From contig CP060769.1 of assembly GCA_023205875.1 (NCBI GenBank), forward strand, positions 186,001-250,000: 64,000 nucleotides of DNA, given 5' to 3'. The notes beneath the pieces are model-generated. The model had not been told where the DNA came from and did not search any database. It saw only the letters and a list, made by a program, of their open reading frames with translations. The position numbers and the translations under genes were made by a program. Below, in pieces: positions 30,815 through 41,100 of this stretch. Source of the stretch: Chloropicon primus. Taxonomy: Eukaryota > Chlorophyta > Chloropicophyceae > Chloropicales > Chloropicaceae. Numbering within the stretch: the stretch's first letter is position 1; each line of letters opens with the position of its first letter.

Positions 30815-33037
30815 CTACGCGCTGCCGAACATCGAATCGATCTTGGAGCCGAAAGCTTCGGCGACGATGTGCCTCCTCTCCTTCATAGTTCTGGTCAGGA
30901 AGCCGTCCTCGAACGTGAGGGGGTCCTCCAGGAGCACGATGTTTCTGACGCTCTCCTGGGGCTTGAAGAGGTCCCTCTCCTCGATCTTCTGCTTGATCTC
31001 AGCCTTGAGGAACTTCATGGCCTCGTCCTTGTCGCTCTTCGAGGAGATGATCCCCTCCTCCATCAGCGCCTCATAGTCTGGCACGACGAGAGCTCCCAAG
31101 GACTTCTTGTCTTGGCCCACCACCATGATCTGCTCGATGTAAGAACTCGCGAGGCACGCCTGCTCGAGCGGCGAGGGCTCGACGTTCTCCCCGTTGCTCA
31201 GCACGATCGTCTCCTTCTCCCTTCCCACTAGGACACACATGCCTCCCATGTCGTGATGGTTCTTGTAGGGCGCGATGTAGCCCAGGTCACCCGTGTCGAA
31301 CCAACCGTCGCCGTAACGGAAGGCGGACTCGGTTGCCTTCGGGTTCTGCTTGTAGCCCCCGAAGATCGTCGCCCCCTTCGCCAGCAGGAGGCCCTTCTGT
31401 CCATCGGGGATGGCCTCGAGAGTCTCGGGGTCCACCGCCCTGATCTGAGTCCCGGGAACTGGCCTGCCCACCGTCCCCCTGGCGTTCTGGTACGAGTTTG
31501 TCAACTTGGTTGGCCTTGCCGCGATCACTGGACTCGTCTCGGTCAGGCCCCAGCCGTTGATGATCTCGACGCCCACGATCTCGAAAAAGTCTTCGAGGTG
31601 CTCGCTCAAGGCACCGCCGCCGCTGACGATGGTCCTCGAGATCTTGATCTGGTCGCGGATCTTCGAGTACACGAGCTTGTTGGCCAAGGCGTGGATGGGC
31701 TTGAGGAGGATGTGGACCAGCCAGTACGCGAGCATCTTCAGTGGCGAGGGTCTCTCGTGGACGTACTTGAGGCTCACGCCCTGAACGACGCGGGTTGCCT
31801 GGATGTAGTTCTGCGATGCCTTGAGGAAAAACCCGACCAAGTTCCTCTTGGACGAGGGCATCTTCTTGACCGAGGACATGACCTTCTTGTACAAGTTTTC
31901 GATGACGAGGGGCACGGCCACGATGAAGTCACACCCGTGCTCCCCCAAATCCTTGGCAAAGTTGGCCACGTTGGAGTACCTGTTGGTGATCCCGTGGGAG
32001 TACGAGTAGTAGCCCGTCGCCAGCTGGTACACGTGCCAGGGAGGCAAAAGGCTGATGACGTTCGTCTCGGATGGGATTGCGATCACGTTGTGCAAGTTCA
32101 CGATCTGGTACATAATGTTCTTGTGGCTCAGCATCGCGCCCTTGGGCTGCCCCGTCGTGCCGGACGTGTAAATGATGCAGTAGGGGTCCTCCTCCGATAT
32201 GGTGGAGTTCAAGATGCTCTCCAGCGGCTTGGCCGAGCTCGCCTCCCTTCCCATGTTGATGACATCCGCGTAGCTCAAAACCTGGACGTCTCCCTCCGTC
32301 CTCCTGGCCTCCGTGACCCCATCCCACAGCACGACGACGAACCCGATTTGGTTGTGCTGGCCGTTCTCCACGAGCGTGGGCCAGATGTGGTTCAGCGTGT
32401 CCTCGTTCTGGACAATGAGCCCCCGCCCCTGGGAGTTGTCCACGATGAAACTAAGCTCATCCGCCGGCGACGTGATTCCCCTCAACGCATTCGTGCACCC
32501 CAGCATGCTGCTGCCCTGGTCAGCCACCAGCCACCTCGCGCTGTTCTCGCTGAAGATGCAAGTGGTGTGACCCTTCTCCGCCCCGAGGCTCTTCAAGCCC
32601 CACGCGAATAGGCATATCTCCTCGTGAAGCTCCCCGTAGGTCCACTCCACGCGCGTTCCCTCGGACTTGCCGTTGTTCTCGTCGATCACCGCGATGGTGT
32701 CCTTCGGAACCTCCTCGGCGAGCCTCGCCCACTGCTGAGGCAGCAAGTCCCAGCTCGTCTCCCTCGACTTTGAGTTCCTCCAGGCACCGAACGTAGAGGA
32801 GAACTCCACCTGGTCCGATTCCGTCTCCTCGACCAAGGAGGCGTAACCCCTCAAGGAGTCCCTCCTCCCCCTCTCCCTCCATGCGTCCACCCTGCCCCTG
32901 GTCCGCCCTGCGCTCGCCCTCGACAACCGGGACCAAGGCTGCAGCTTGGATGCTCCACGAGCTTTGGTGCGACAAAAAGGCGTCGCCTTGGACGTCGTGC
33001 TCGTCCTGGAGCGGTACTGCACTCTTCCTCGATTCAT
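30815..33037 (-). CDS. Long-chain acyl-ACP/acyl-CoA synthetase, plastid type (AAE15/16-like)
   Basis: 740 residues from the ATG at 33037. A longer frame to 33190 only adds repeat-derived RE residues. The first 65 or so residues are basic and S/T-rich, like a plastid transit peptide. Motifs of the ANL superfamily are present: LPQQWARLA, ARWLVADQGSSMLG, the phosphate loop YTSGTTGQPKGA (about residues 286-297), GWGLTETSPV, GWFDTGDLGY and the C-terminal catalytic lysine in LTRTMKERR. WLVADQG and the overall order match Arabidopsis AAE15/16, which activate fatty acids with ATP and load them on acyl carrier protein in the plastid. It is head-to-head with the MORN gene. Confidence 0.92.
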   Translation of the reverse strand: MNRGRVQYRSRTSTTSKATPFCRTKARGASKLQPWSRLSRASAGRTRGRVDAWRERGRRDSLRGYASLVEETESDQVEFSSTFGAWRNSKSRETSWDLLPQQWARLAEEVPKDTIAVIDENNGKSEGTRVEWTYGELHEEICLFAWGLKSLGAEKGHTTCIFSENSARWLVADQGSSMLGCTNALRGITSPADELSFIVDNSQGRGLIVQNEDTLNHIWPTLVENGQHNQIGFVVVLWDGVTEARRTEGDVQVLSYADVINMGREASSAKPLESILNSTISEEDPYCIIYTSGTTGQPKGAMLSHKNIMYQIVNLHNVIAIPSETNVISLLPPWHVYQLATGYYSYSHGITNRYSNVANFAKDLGEHGCDFIVAVPLVIENLYKKVMSSVKKMPSSKRNLVGFFLKASQNYIQATRVVQGVSLKYVHERPSPLKMLAYWLVHILLKPIHALANKLVYSKIRDQIKISRTIVSGGGALSEHLEDFFEIVGVEIINGWGLTETSPVIAARPTKLTNSYQNARGTVGRPVPGTQIRAVDPETLEAIPDGQKGLLLAKGATIFGGYKQNPKATESAFRYGDGWFDTGDLGYIAPYKNHHDMGGMCVLVGREKETIVLSNGENVEPSPLEQACLASSYIEQIMVVGQDKKSLGALVVPDYEALMEEGIISSKSDKDEAMKFLKAEIKQKIEERDLFKPQESVRNIVLLEDPLTFEDGFLTRTMKERRHIVAEAFGSKIDSMFGSA

Positions 33038-33193
33038 GCCTTGCGATTCAATGTTGAATGCAAGGGAGTTTCCTTTCCTCTCCTCTCTGGTTGGGATGGG
33101 GATGGTGACCGACCTTTCCCTTCCTCTCTCTCTCTCTCTCTCTGTGCTCCCCTCCTGTGCGCCGCAGCTTCCTTTCCTTGGGATCAGCACCCC

Positions 33194-33224
<31 letters not shown>

Positions 33225-33650
33225 ATCTTGGGGAAGGATGAATCCTTCTACTTGTTGCCCAAGCGTCGCGTAGAGCTATCCTAAAGACTCTTTCTCCAGC
33301 CTGGTCCCTCTTTCCTTAATGTCTAATGAAGAAGGAACCTTCGGAGGAAGAACAGGAGACACAGAGACACAGGAGATCTTTTCCTTTTTTCCTTTTTTCC
33401 TCCTCTCTGTCTTGCACTCGTCCCTCCCTCGTGCACTCCGAAAGACTCACAGTCTCTCTGTCTCTCTCATAGCTCGAGGCTCGAGGAGCTCAAGGAGCTT
33501 ACCACACAGGACGTCCTTGACTTGCTTGCGGCGGACAATTGAGTGAGCGTCCAGAAACCGGAGCAGGACCCCCAGGATTCATTCCAGAGACTCCGCATTC
33601 CTTTGCTCTCTGCTCTAGCGGGTTTCCTTGACGCTGAAAAAGGGCAAAGC
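33038..33650. promoter_or_regulatory. Divergent spacer, acyl-ACP synthetase / MORN gene
   Basis: 613 bp. It has CT runs (33125-33143), a GA run (33195-33222) and CTCTCTGT runs. Between 33474 and 33542 a frame reads SRLEELKELTTQDVLDLLAA before a TGA. The same frame reopens into the MORN exon. This may be an unresolved upstream exon, but no consistent splice was found. Confidence 0.45.
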
Positions 33651-35403
33651 ATGACAAAAGATTCTGCCTTGCTTACTGGAAGTCTCCGGACTGGTGCCCT
33701 CTTCGGTAAGGTTGCCGTGCTCTCTGGCGTTGCCATTAGACAAGTGGCGAGGAGCTTCCGCTTCCTCTCTCTCATGCTCATGACACGGCAGAGCTTTGGG
33801 GGTGCACTCAGAAGCAGGAAACCCAATCCTTTGAGCTTGGACTGACCACCGTGAATGGATCCTTCGTTCCTCTCTGTCTCTGTGTCTCTCTGTCTCTCTC
33901 TGTCTCTCTCTGTGTGTGTGTGTGTGTGTGTGTGTGTCAGGCGGCGGGTTCAGTCTGGCTGGCAAGGACCTCCAGGACTGCTACGAGGGGCAAGTGAGTG
34001 TTGAGACGGGCAAGAGGCAGGGCAAGGGCAAGTACGTGTACCCAAACAGGTCCTTCTCATACGATGGAGAGTACGTGGACGGGAAGAAGAGTGGGCATGG
34101 CAGGTTCTTCATCGAAGGCCACAGCTTGTATGAAGGGAACTTTGAGAATGATGAGATACAAGGCCAAGGAAGGCAAGTGTACGCGGACGGCAGCACGTAC
34201 GAAGGAGAGTTTCACCTCGGCGAGAAGCACGGCAAGGGAACGTTTGTGAACAAGAAGAAGAAGGAGAGGTACACCGGCGAGTTCCTTGGAAATTCGAGGC
34301 ACGGCCAAGGGTCGCTGGTCCTCGAGGATGCTAGAGGATCCTTAGTATCGTACGAGGGACAGTTTGTGGAGAACAAAATTCTCGGGGAGGGCAGACTCCT
34401 CCCCGCCAGCGGTGTGGCGTACGAGGGCAACTTTGCACAAGACTTGGACTCGGGGATACCTCCGCTGCAAGTTAGCTTGACCGGGTACGGAAAGATTAAG
34501 TTCCCTGATGGTTCGTATCAAGAGGGCCAGTTTGAGAGAAACAAGCTCAACGGGACGGGGTTGAACTACGACGTGGCGACGGGGATCACCTTCAAGGGGC
34601 AGTTCGAGCATAATGTGCCCACCACTGTGGCCAAGTCCATGACTTGCAAGTTCTACGAAGAGAAGCGAGCGGCCTCTCCTTCCACGGCCCAGGACGCCGA
34701 AGACGGTGCACCCCAGGAGGCAGAGAGCGGCGGCGAACAGACTGAAGCAGCCAATGCGGAGGTCCAAGGGGGAGAACCAGAGGAGAAGGAGAAGGAGGCT
34801 AATGATGGCGAGGCCGTTGAAGCCGAGGCGGAGGGAATGGACGCCGATGGCGATGTCGAGACGACGGCGGAGGGACCAAATCTGATCGACAACGAGGTTT
34901 TAGAGCTCCCGGTCGCTCGGGAGCAATGGGGAAGGTACTTCATTCGGATTTGCGTTGAGACCGAAGTGGAGATCGAGAACGAAACGGTCGCAGAAGGCGA
35001 GAACGATGCGCCATCAGGGGACGAAGTGGAGTCGAACGCAGAGGCTGCAGTCGAATCCGAGGAGAGCACGCCCATCAAGGATGTGGACGGCACGAAGAAC
35101 GAGGAGGAGGAGGGAAGCAAACGCACTGAACTCTGCGTCTTCGCCGGTGAATCCGGCAGGACAGTTCGCCTGAGAGTGACCAAGGCAGCTAGCGAAGAGG
35201 AAGCACCAGTGGAAGCAGCGGAGGGCGGCGGCGAAGACGCACAGGAATCTGAGGAGATCGAGGCGGAAGTAGAAACATTGGAAGGTATCGCAAAGTTTAC
35301 CGACTTGGGCGATCTCCTCGCCACCGCAGGTCCTGGGAGGTATTCTTTGGAGTTCTCCTCCACCGGGCTCGAGCCACGCAAGCTCACCATCGCCCTTGCC
35401 TGA
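33651..35403 (+). CDS. MORN-repeat protein with a long acidic C-terminal region
   Basis: Proposed exon 1 is 33651-33705, starting MTKDSALLTGSLRTGALF. The intron is 33706-33940 (GTAAGG to GTGTGTCAG), phase 1. Exon 2 is 33941-35403. The total is 505 residues. About seven MORN repeats follow in the first 220 residues, for example YDGEYVDGKKSGHGRFF, YEGEFHLGEKHGKGTF and YTGEFLGNSRHGQGSL. They are followed by about 190 residues very rich in E, A, D and G. This tail holds two short ordered islands, REQWGRYFIRICVETEVE and TELCVFAGESGRTVRLRV, that look like a split beta domain. MORN proteins bind lipids or serve as axoneme or basal-body scaffolds, but the sequence does not say which. The start is inferred from splice phase and could lie further upstream. 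Confidence 0.75.
33871..33938 (+). repeat. CT/GT microsatellite abutting the MORN intron acceptor
   Basis: TCTCTG runs pass into about 13 GT units that end two bases before the CAG acceptor at 33938-33940. Confidence 0.95.
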
Positions 35404-35418
35404 CTCGAGGAATTCATC

Positions 35419-35491
35419 CAGCACAATGCGATTCAAAACTTATTTCCCTTAAACGTCTGCTTGTTCAGCAGCACAATGCGATTCAAAACTT
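35419..35491. repeat. 23-bp direct repeat, 50-bp period, between convergent 3' ends
   Basis: CAGCACAATGCGATTCAAAA plus CTT occurs at 35419-35441 and 35469-35491 without mismatch. It sits in the 114-bp gap between the MORN stop and the MgtE stop. Confidence 0.95.
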
Positions 35492-35517
35492 GTTATCCAA
35501 AATCTCTTTTCCCTGGT

Positions 35518-36546
35518 CTAATGCGCCACACTCTCCGCGAACGAGGACAAGATGAAGCTGCACGTGACGCAGGTGATGCTCACCCCTAGTATATCCATCA
35601 AGACCTGGATACTCGTGCCGGCGTTGGCAGGATCGAATCCCATATCGAAGAGCACAAACGGCAGCGTCGTACCAAGCACCGTGCTGGTGAGAACAATGAA
35701 GAACAGGGACAAAGAAATCGCGAACGCGTTCTCGTGTGACCCATTCGTGACGTAAACTCTCAAATACCCTATCGTGGCGAGCGATATCCCGAGGAAAAGG
35801 CCAACCTGAAGAGAGCAAAGCGTTAGAGTAAGCCAGGGAAACCGATAATCAAGATTGAGACGGAGAGAGAACTTACTTGGAGCTGCTGGTACAGCACACG
35901 CATTTTGGTGTCCAGCGACCCGTCCATCTTTTTCGTGGCCAGCCCTCGAATGACCTTGATGGCAGACTGGTTTCCAGCGTTCCCCCCAGCTCCCACCAGC
36001 ATCGTGAGAAACAATGTCACAACGATGTGGTCCTTGAGGAGCTCCTGGAACTTGTCGAGTACGAAGCTTGAGCTCGACTGGAGCACCAGGAGACCGATGA
36101 GCCACCTCCCCCTGGTGTAGACCTCATCTGCGAGCAAGACACCGAGACACAATTCAATTCAGTCGGCCAGTCAGTCCATGTGCGCGCAGGGATTCATTCT
36201 TCAAAGCGTGGTACACACCTGCAATCTCCGGAGCAACCAAGCCACCGAGAGCCCCCTTCTTGTCGATGTCCCGCCTTTCGATGTCCATCCTCGCAGACTC
36301 CCCCTCCTCCCTCGTCCTGTCCTCGTTCTCTGCTCCAAGACGACCCAACCACCTCCTCCTCTTGATGCTGATGAAGTTGCTGCTTCTCCCCTTGCGCTTC
36401 ACCTCCTGAGTCGTCGCCTTGAAGCCCCGCGGAGCGAGGGAAGGAAAAGGGGTTCCGCTCGACAAGCACCTCCCTCCTCCTCGCTTTGCCACCTCGTTCG
36501 CTCCCTGTCGCACTCCAAGTCCAGTCACAGGCCTATGACGCCTCAT
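35518..36546 (-). CDS. MgtE/SLC41-type divalent cation transporter, probably organelle-targeted, three exons
   Basis: Exons: 36546-36219, 36127-35877 and 35805-35518. Introns begin GTGTGT and GTAAGT and end CTCGCAG and TCTTCAG; phases are 1 and 0. The total is 288 residues. The first 60 or so residues are basic without acidic residues (MRRHRPVTGLGVRQGANEVA), suggesting a plastid or mitochondrial leader. The membrane part carries the MgtE signature GAGGNAGNQSA (about residues 154-164), then IRGLA, a span VGLFLGISLATIGYLRVYV, and later spans AISLSLFFIVLTSTVLGTTL and ILGVSITCVTCSFIL. The family transports magnesium or similar ions. No CBS or N domain is present. It is a single MgtE unit of about five spans. 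Confidence 0.88.
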
Positions 36547-36979
36547 GCGATCCAGTTCCGTCGTCTTTGTCTCTTCCTTCCAGGATCACAAGATGAATGA
36601 GGAGGGAGGGGATGAGATGAGTTATCATTGATAACGTAACGATGATGGTGATAACGATGAGAGGTGATGGCAGGGGGTGGGGGGTTCGTGCCCCACTCTA
36701 TCTGTCTGCTCCTCTGTGGTTGTTGCCTCTCTGCTTGTGCCTCTGCCCGTGTCATGCCTTGATCAAAGGGGGAGGGAGGGGGAGATCGATCGAGCTCAGA
36801 GGAAGGGAGGTGGATCATGATAACGATCGTGATAATGACAACGATGATGACGAGGAGGAGGAGGCCTCGTGGCAGGTGAGAGGACTTCGTGTTCGTACTC
36901 TGCCTGTTGCCTCTGAGTCTCTGTTTCTCATGGAACTGAAGTTCAGTCAGTGAACCTGCAGCCTTTCATCGGTGAGCCT

Positions 36980-37022
36980 GAGAGAGAGAGAGAGAGAGAG
37001 AGAGCATGAGAGAGCGTGTGTG

Positions 37023-37059
<37 letters not shown>
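36980..37059. repeat. GA and GT microsatellites
   Basis: About 12 GA units, a short break, then about 18 GT units, upstream of the phytocyanin start. Confidence 0.95.
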
Positions 37060-37062
<3 letters not shown>

Positions 37063-37326
37063 GATCCTTGGAAGGGGGGAGGAGAGGAAAGTGAAGCGAG
37101 TGTATTGGCAGCAAGTCACGCGGGTCGACATTGACTCAGAATCACGTGGGGTCCCAAAGTCCCTTTCCTCAATCTCACACCACAACCACAAATCAGAAAA
37201 TCAATCACTCGCTGACGACGACGACGAAGGGGAGCATCACCGGGAGTGGTGCCAAGGTGAGTTGAGACGAGGACGGCGAACAAAGAGACGAGAGGAGGGG
37301 CTGAAAGATGAAACTGTCGTCTCCTC

Positions 37327-37363
37327 CTCTCTCGAAGGAGCCTTCACTCGAAAGAAACGACGC
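37327..37363 (+). repeat. Dispersed spacer element, copy E
   Basis: CTCTCTCGAAGGAGCCTTCA then CTCGAAAGAAACGACGC. The core GAGCC-TCAC-CGAAAGAAAC is shared with copy C. It ends 127 bp before the phytocyanin ATG. Confidence 0.55.
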
Positions 37364-37490
37364 AGGGGGTTGGCGTTGAGAGACTGAAGCGCGTTCATTT
37401 TTTTTGGTTCAGAAAGGCAAAAGGAGCACCAAGGCCAAGGCCAAGGCCAAGCAGAGAGACAGACAGACAGACAGACAGACTGAGGCGGTC

Positions 37491-38024
37491 ATGGCGGCAG
37501 CATTTGCCACGGTTGTGTGCGTGGCACTGGCAACCTTGCTGCTCGGGAGCACGAAAGCCGAACAGATAGAGGTGAAAAACAGCAGGGGGCAGAGCACTTG
37601 GATGGAAGGGTCCTCTTACCCAGAGATAAAGGCTCAGGTTGGTGACGAGTTGGTGTTCAAGTGGTATGGCCTCCACAATGTCGTGCTAATGGCGTCTGCG
37701 CCGGACGACAACTGCGCGAACATTGGAAAGGGGACGGACCTCTCGGGCGTCGTCACCGGTGGCGAGTACAAGTACTTGATCAAGCCGACGGACTTCGACG
37801 AGAACAGTGGTGTTTCGCAACTCAAGTTTAGTTGCAGCGTGGGGAGTCACTGTCAGAATGGTCAGTTTTTAGTGGTTACCCTCGAGGGTGGCACGACGAA
37901 CGACAACAACCCCGGCAGTTACCCGGGAGGTGGAGACAACAGCGCAGCAGCTCACGGGTACAATGGCGCCGGTGTCACTGCGCTGCTTGGCTCCGTCCTT
38001 CTCCTTCTCGCGGTGATCCTTTGA
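37491..38024 (+). CDS. Phytocyanin, stellacyanin-like blue copper protein with GPI-type C-terminus
   Basis: 177 residues from the ATG at 37491; the upstream in-frame part is repeat-encoded KAKAK and RQTDRQT. A signal peptide (AAAFATVVCVALATLLLGS) precedes one cupredoxin domain. Copper ligands in family spacing are H62 (LHNVV), C115, H120 and Q125 within CSVGSHCQNGQ; C75 and C121 would form the usual disulfide. Glutamine as axial ligand is the stellacyanin state, where plantacyanins and uclacyanins have methionine. A short G/N/P linker and a C-terminal hydrophobic segment (GVTALLGSVLLLLAVIL) fit a GPI signal, so the protein is probably at the cell surface. The redox partner is unknown. Confidence 0.9.
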   Translation: MAAAFATVVCVALATLLLGSTKAEQIEVKNSRGQSTWMEGSSYPEIKAQVGDELVFKWYGLHNVVLMASAPDDNCANIGKGTDLSGVVTGGEYKYLIKPTDFDENSGVSQLKFSCSVGSHCQNGQFLVVTLEGGTTNDNNPGSYPGGGDNSAAAHGYNGAGVTALLGSVLLLLAVIL

Positions 38025-38122
38025 GGGAATGGCATCGAATCAATCAATCAAAATAATAATCTGTGTTGTGTTGTATGGTACAAAAGTTTTGCTTAAGTTT
38101 AGTTCTGATGATAAATCCGCAC

Positions 38123-41100
38123 TCAAGTAGCAAGGGACAGCAGGACTGCGGTTCCTCGCTTCACCCAGTGCTCCGAACCGTTGCTTCCCGATTTGAGCTC
38201 GACATTGATTACGAACGAAGGCCTCTCCCTCGTCCCCGTTCTCACGGGGTACAGGTACATGGGGCACAAGTAGACTCCCTTGGGGACCTTCTTCTTGTTC
38301 TCAATAGGCTTGAAGTGAATAATTGGCATGGGCACGATCAATTCCATGGGCTCTGGCTCGACGAGGCAGCCGTTCTCGAAGTCCCAACCGGCACCCTCCA
38401 AGAAGGCTCCCTTGATGTAGACGCCCTCCTTTGGTCCCTGCTGAACCTCCTTCTCCTCCATGTTCACAATGGTGAACTCGAAGGAGAGGGTATCGATGGG
38501 CACGGAGTTCTTACGCGCCGTAGTCTGCAACACCGCCGTCAAGAAGGACGTTGGGTACGTGAAGGAAGACAGCCAGAAGACCTTTGGATAGTCGTTCTCG
38601 ATCCAGTTGTCGAACTCCGCCAGGCGGTTCATCAGGTCGCGGGTCCATGGTCCAAGGGACTTGAGGGATGGGTAGGATTTGAGCCAAGCTGGTGGCACCC
38701 TGGCTCCGTAGAGGGACTCGAAGACCTCATCGAGATCCGCACTCATGACGACCAGACCCTTGATTCCCATCCTGAGCTGCTGGCAGGAAAGCCTGACGTT
38801 GTTAATCAGGACGTTGTACCTCTCAACCTCCTGGAACAGGACCACGTGCAGTGGGGATGGGTCGTCCGCCTTGGCCTTCATGACGTCCTCCAGGAGCCAA
38901 GGCTGAGGCAGCTGCTGCAAAATGTCCGAAGCGATGCTGTCCACCAAATCCTCCCTCTTGGTGACTCCGCTGCTGGCGGCCCTTGGCTGAATCATCAGCA
39001 TCGACTCGAGCAAGATCCTCGTGTCCTCAATCATGTAGCTGATGTCCGCGTTCGGGTGCTGCCCGAGGGCCTCTGGGTGATCCACCTGCGGCAGGGTCGA
39101 GATGTAGTCCCTGTACGACTGGAGGGACCCGTTCTCCGGCACGTAGTACGTTGCCAAGGTCGAGAGCTGGTAGTTTGGCACGGCCAGCACATCCTCGCAA
39201 TAGAACTGGTTCAGGTAAGCGTGAAGCACGCGCCTGTCCAACTCGTCAGTCACTCTTCCGCCATAGTTTGCTTCGGCGATGAGGTACTTGAGGGCGTCCC
39301 ATGGGGTCTCCACGTACTCGTCCAAGTACGTCTTCAAGAGATCATCAGAGACCTTGAAGTCCGTGTCGTTGAAGTCGTACGCGATGTTCAATCCAAGCGT
39401 CCTGAACTTCCTCCTCTCCAAAAGGACGGCGTGGAAGTAGCACAGGGTGAACAACAGCTTGCAGTACTTGTCGGCAGTCTTGCACTCGCCGAAGCTCTCC
39501 TCCGTGATGTTGTTGTAAAGCCTGTACAGGTTGGCACGAAGACCCTTTGGAGGCTCCGTGGTCATCTTCAGACCACGCTGCAGGATGGCGATAGGGAAAT
39601 AAGGGTTGGGGCTCGAACTCAGCCACAGCCTGAAGTTCTCGTGCACGTCCTTCTTCTCGAAGTCTTCGATCATCTTGTCCAGCTTTGGAAGCCACGACGT
39701 CATCAAGTGACAGTTCGCAAGGAAGACCCAGAATCCCTCGACGAGTCCGTCCTCGATGAGCTTGGTAGCGACCGGGGCCTGACCCTGGCCCAAAGCCACG
39801 GAGAAGAACTTTTCCCCGAGGTTGTTCTCGGCGGCAAGCCTCCTGAGGTTCTCCGTTGGGTCCACTCCCGGGGAAAGCACGAAGATCAGAGGGTTCTTGT
39901 TGTCGCTCTCGTCGTAAACGTCTTGGAGGTCGAGCACCGGAGGCTCAACGAACTTCCTTCCCAGAGAATTGGCAACAAAGGTCGTCGCGGCGAAGATGAC
40001 TCTGTCGGGCCTCAGCGACCTGATCAGAATCATCTTTTGCAGCTCAGAACACTTGGACTCCCACTCTCCCGGCAGTTCGCAGACTTCCAGCTCGCTGTTC
40101 CTGTACCACTCCTCCCAGATCATCGGGTTCTGCTGGAAGGAAGACACGATGTCCTTGAAGCTCTGCAGGTTCTCCAACTCCGTGATGTTGTCCCACGCCT
40201 CCTCGCTGATCCACGTGGGCGCGGGGTTCTCGACCTGCTCGGCCCTATCGAGAACCTGTCCTCCCTTGAGGAAGAACTGCCACTCGTCGTTGTTGATCTG
40301 GTTGGACTTCTGAAGAATTCTGACACAGATCTGGAGCGACAAGAGCATCTTGTGCTTCTCGAACAGACCTCTTGACGTGTACCTGTACACGGCGTAGGTG
40401 TGGTAGTCGTTGAGGTGCTTTATCCTCTCGCTCAAGTTCTCACTTTTCGTCGACTTGGCAATGGAGCTCACGAACAGAGTGGTATAGGCCTCGAGAGAGA
40501 ACTGGTACATCGGGTCGATGAGCGACAAGTCGTACAACACGAAGTACAGAATGGCCGCACGGATAGAGCAAGGCCTGTACTCCTGCGAGGCTTGGAAAAT
40601 CTCCTTGGAGGTGACTTCCGCAATCTTCAGGGACTCGCTGACTTCCTCCCAGGTCGTCTTGGAGTCATCCAGAGTGTTGATGAGCTCCACGTTGTCCAGA
40701 AGGGATCCCTCCGCGGTGGAAAGCATGTACAAGATCTTGTCCTCGAGCTCGCTCTGGGTTCTCTTACCATGAGCCACCTTGACAATCAGGTCATTCTTCT
40801 GCTTGTCCAGGTCGGGCCTCTCCTTCTGCACGACGATGTTCAAAAGCTGGGCCTCCAAACCTTGCTCCTTGACGGCAAAGTTCACGATCGTGGACTTTGT
40901 CGAGATCTCTGGAGTGTAGTGAGGGTTACTCAGCTTCGTCGTGATGTACAGCTTGAACTCAGGGTTGTAGTCGATCTCTTTCTCTCCGAGCTTGATGATG
41001 ATGGAGTTGCCCTTCTTGATGAACGACTTGGCGAGCACCGGTTCCAGGGCCGGGTCGATCTCCTCCAAAATGTCTTGGAGCAGAACGGGGTTTCCGAACT

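Larger units (their letters stand above)
36547..37490. promoter_or_regulatory. Divergent spacer and probable 5' UTR intron of the phytocyanin gene
   Basis: 944 bp. A GTGAGC donor-like site at 36972 and a strong acceptor (TTTTTTTTGGTTCAG ending at 37412) would bound a 441-bp 5' UTR intron. This intron would enclose a GA run and a GT run (36980-37059) and one copy of the dispersed element (37327-37363). GATAAC/GATGA repeats lie near 36625-36660 and 36825-36855. Confidence 0.45.

Noticed and set aside
31253-32611. A 452-codon open frame opposite the acyl-ACP synthetase
   Set aside because: Same codon-bias shadow; the product is V/R/L-rich with no motif.
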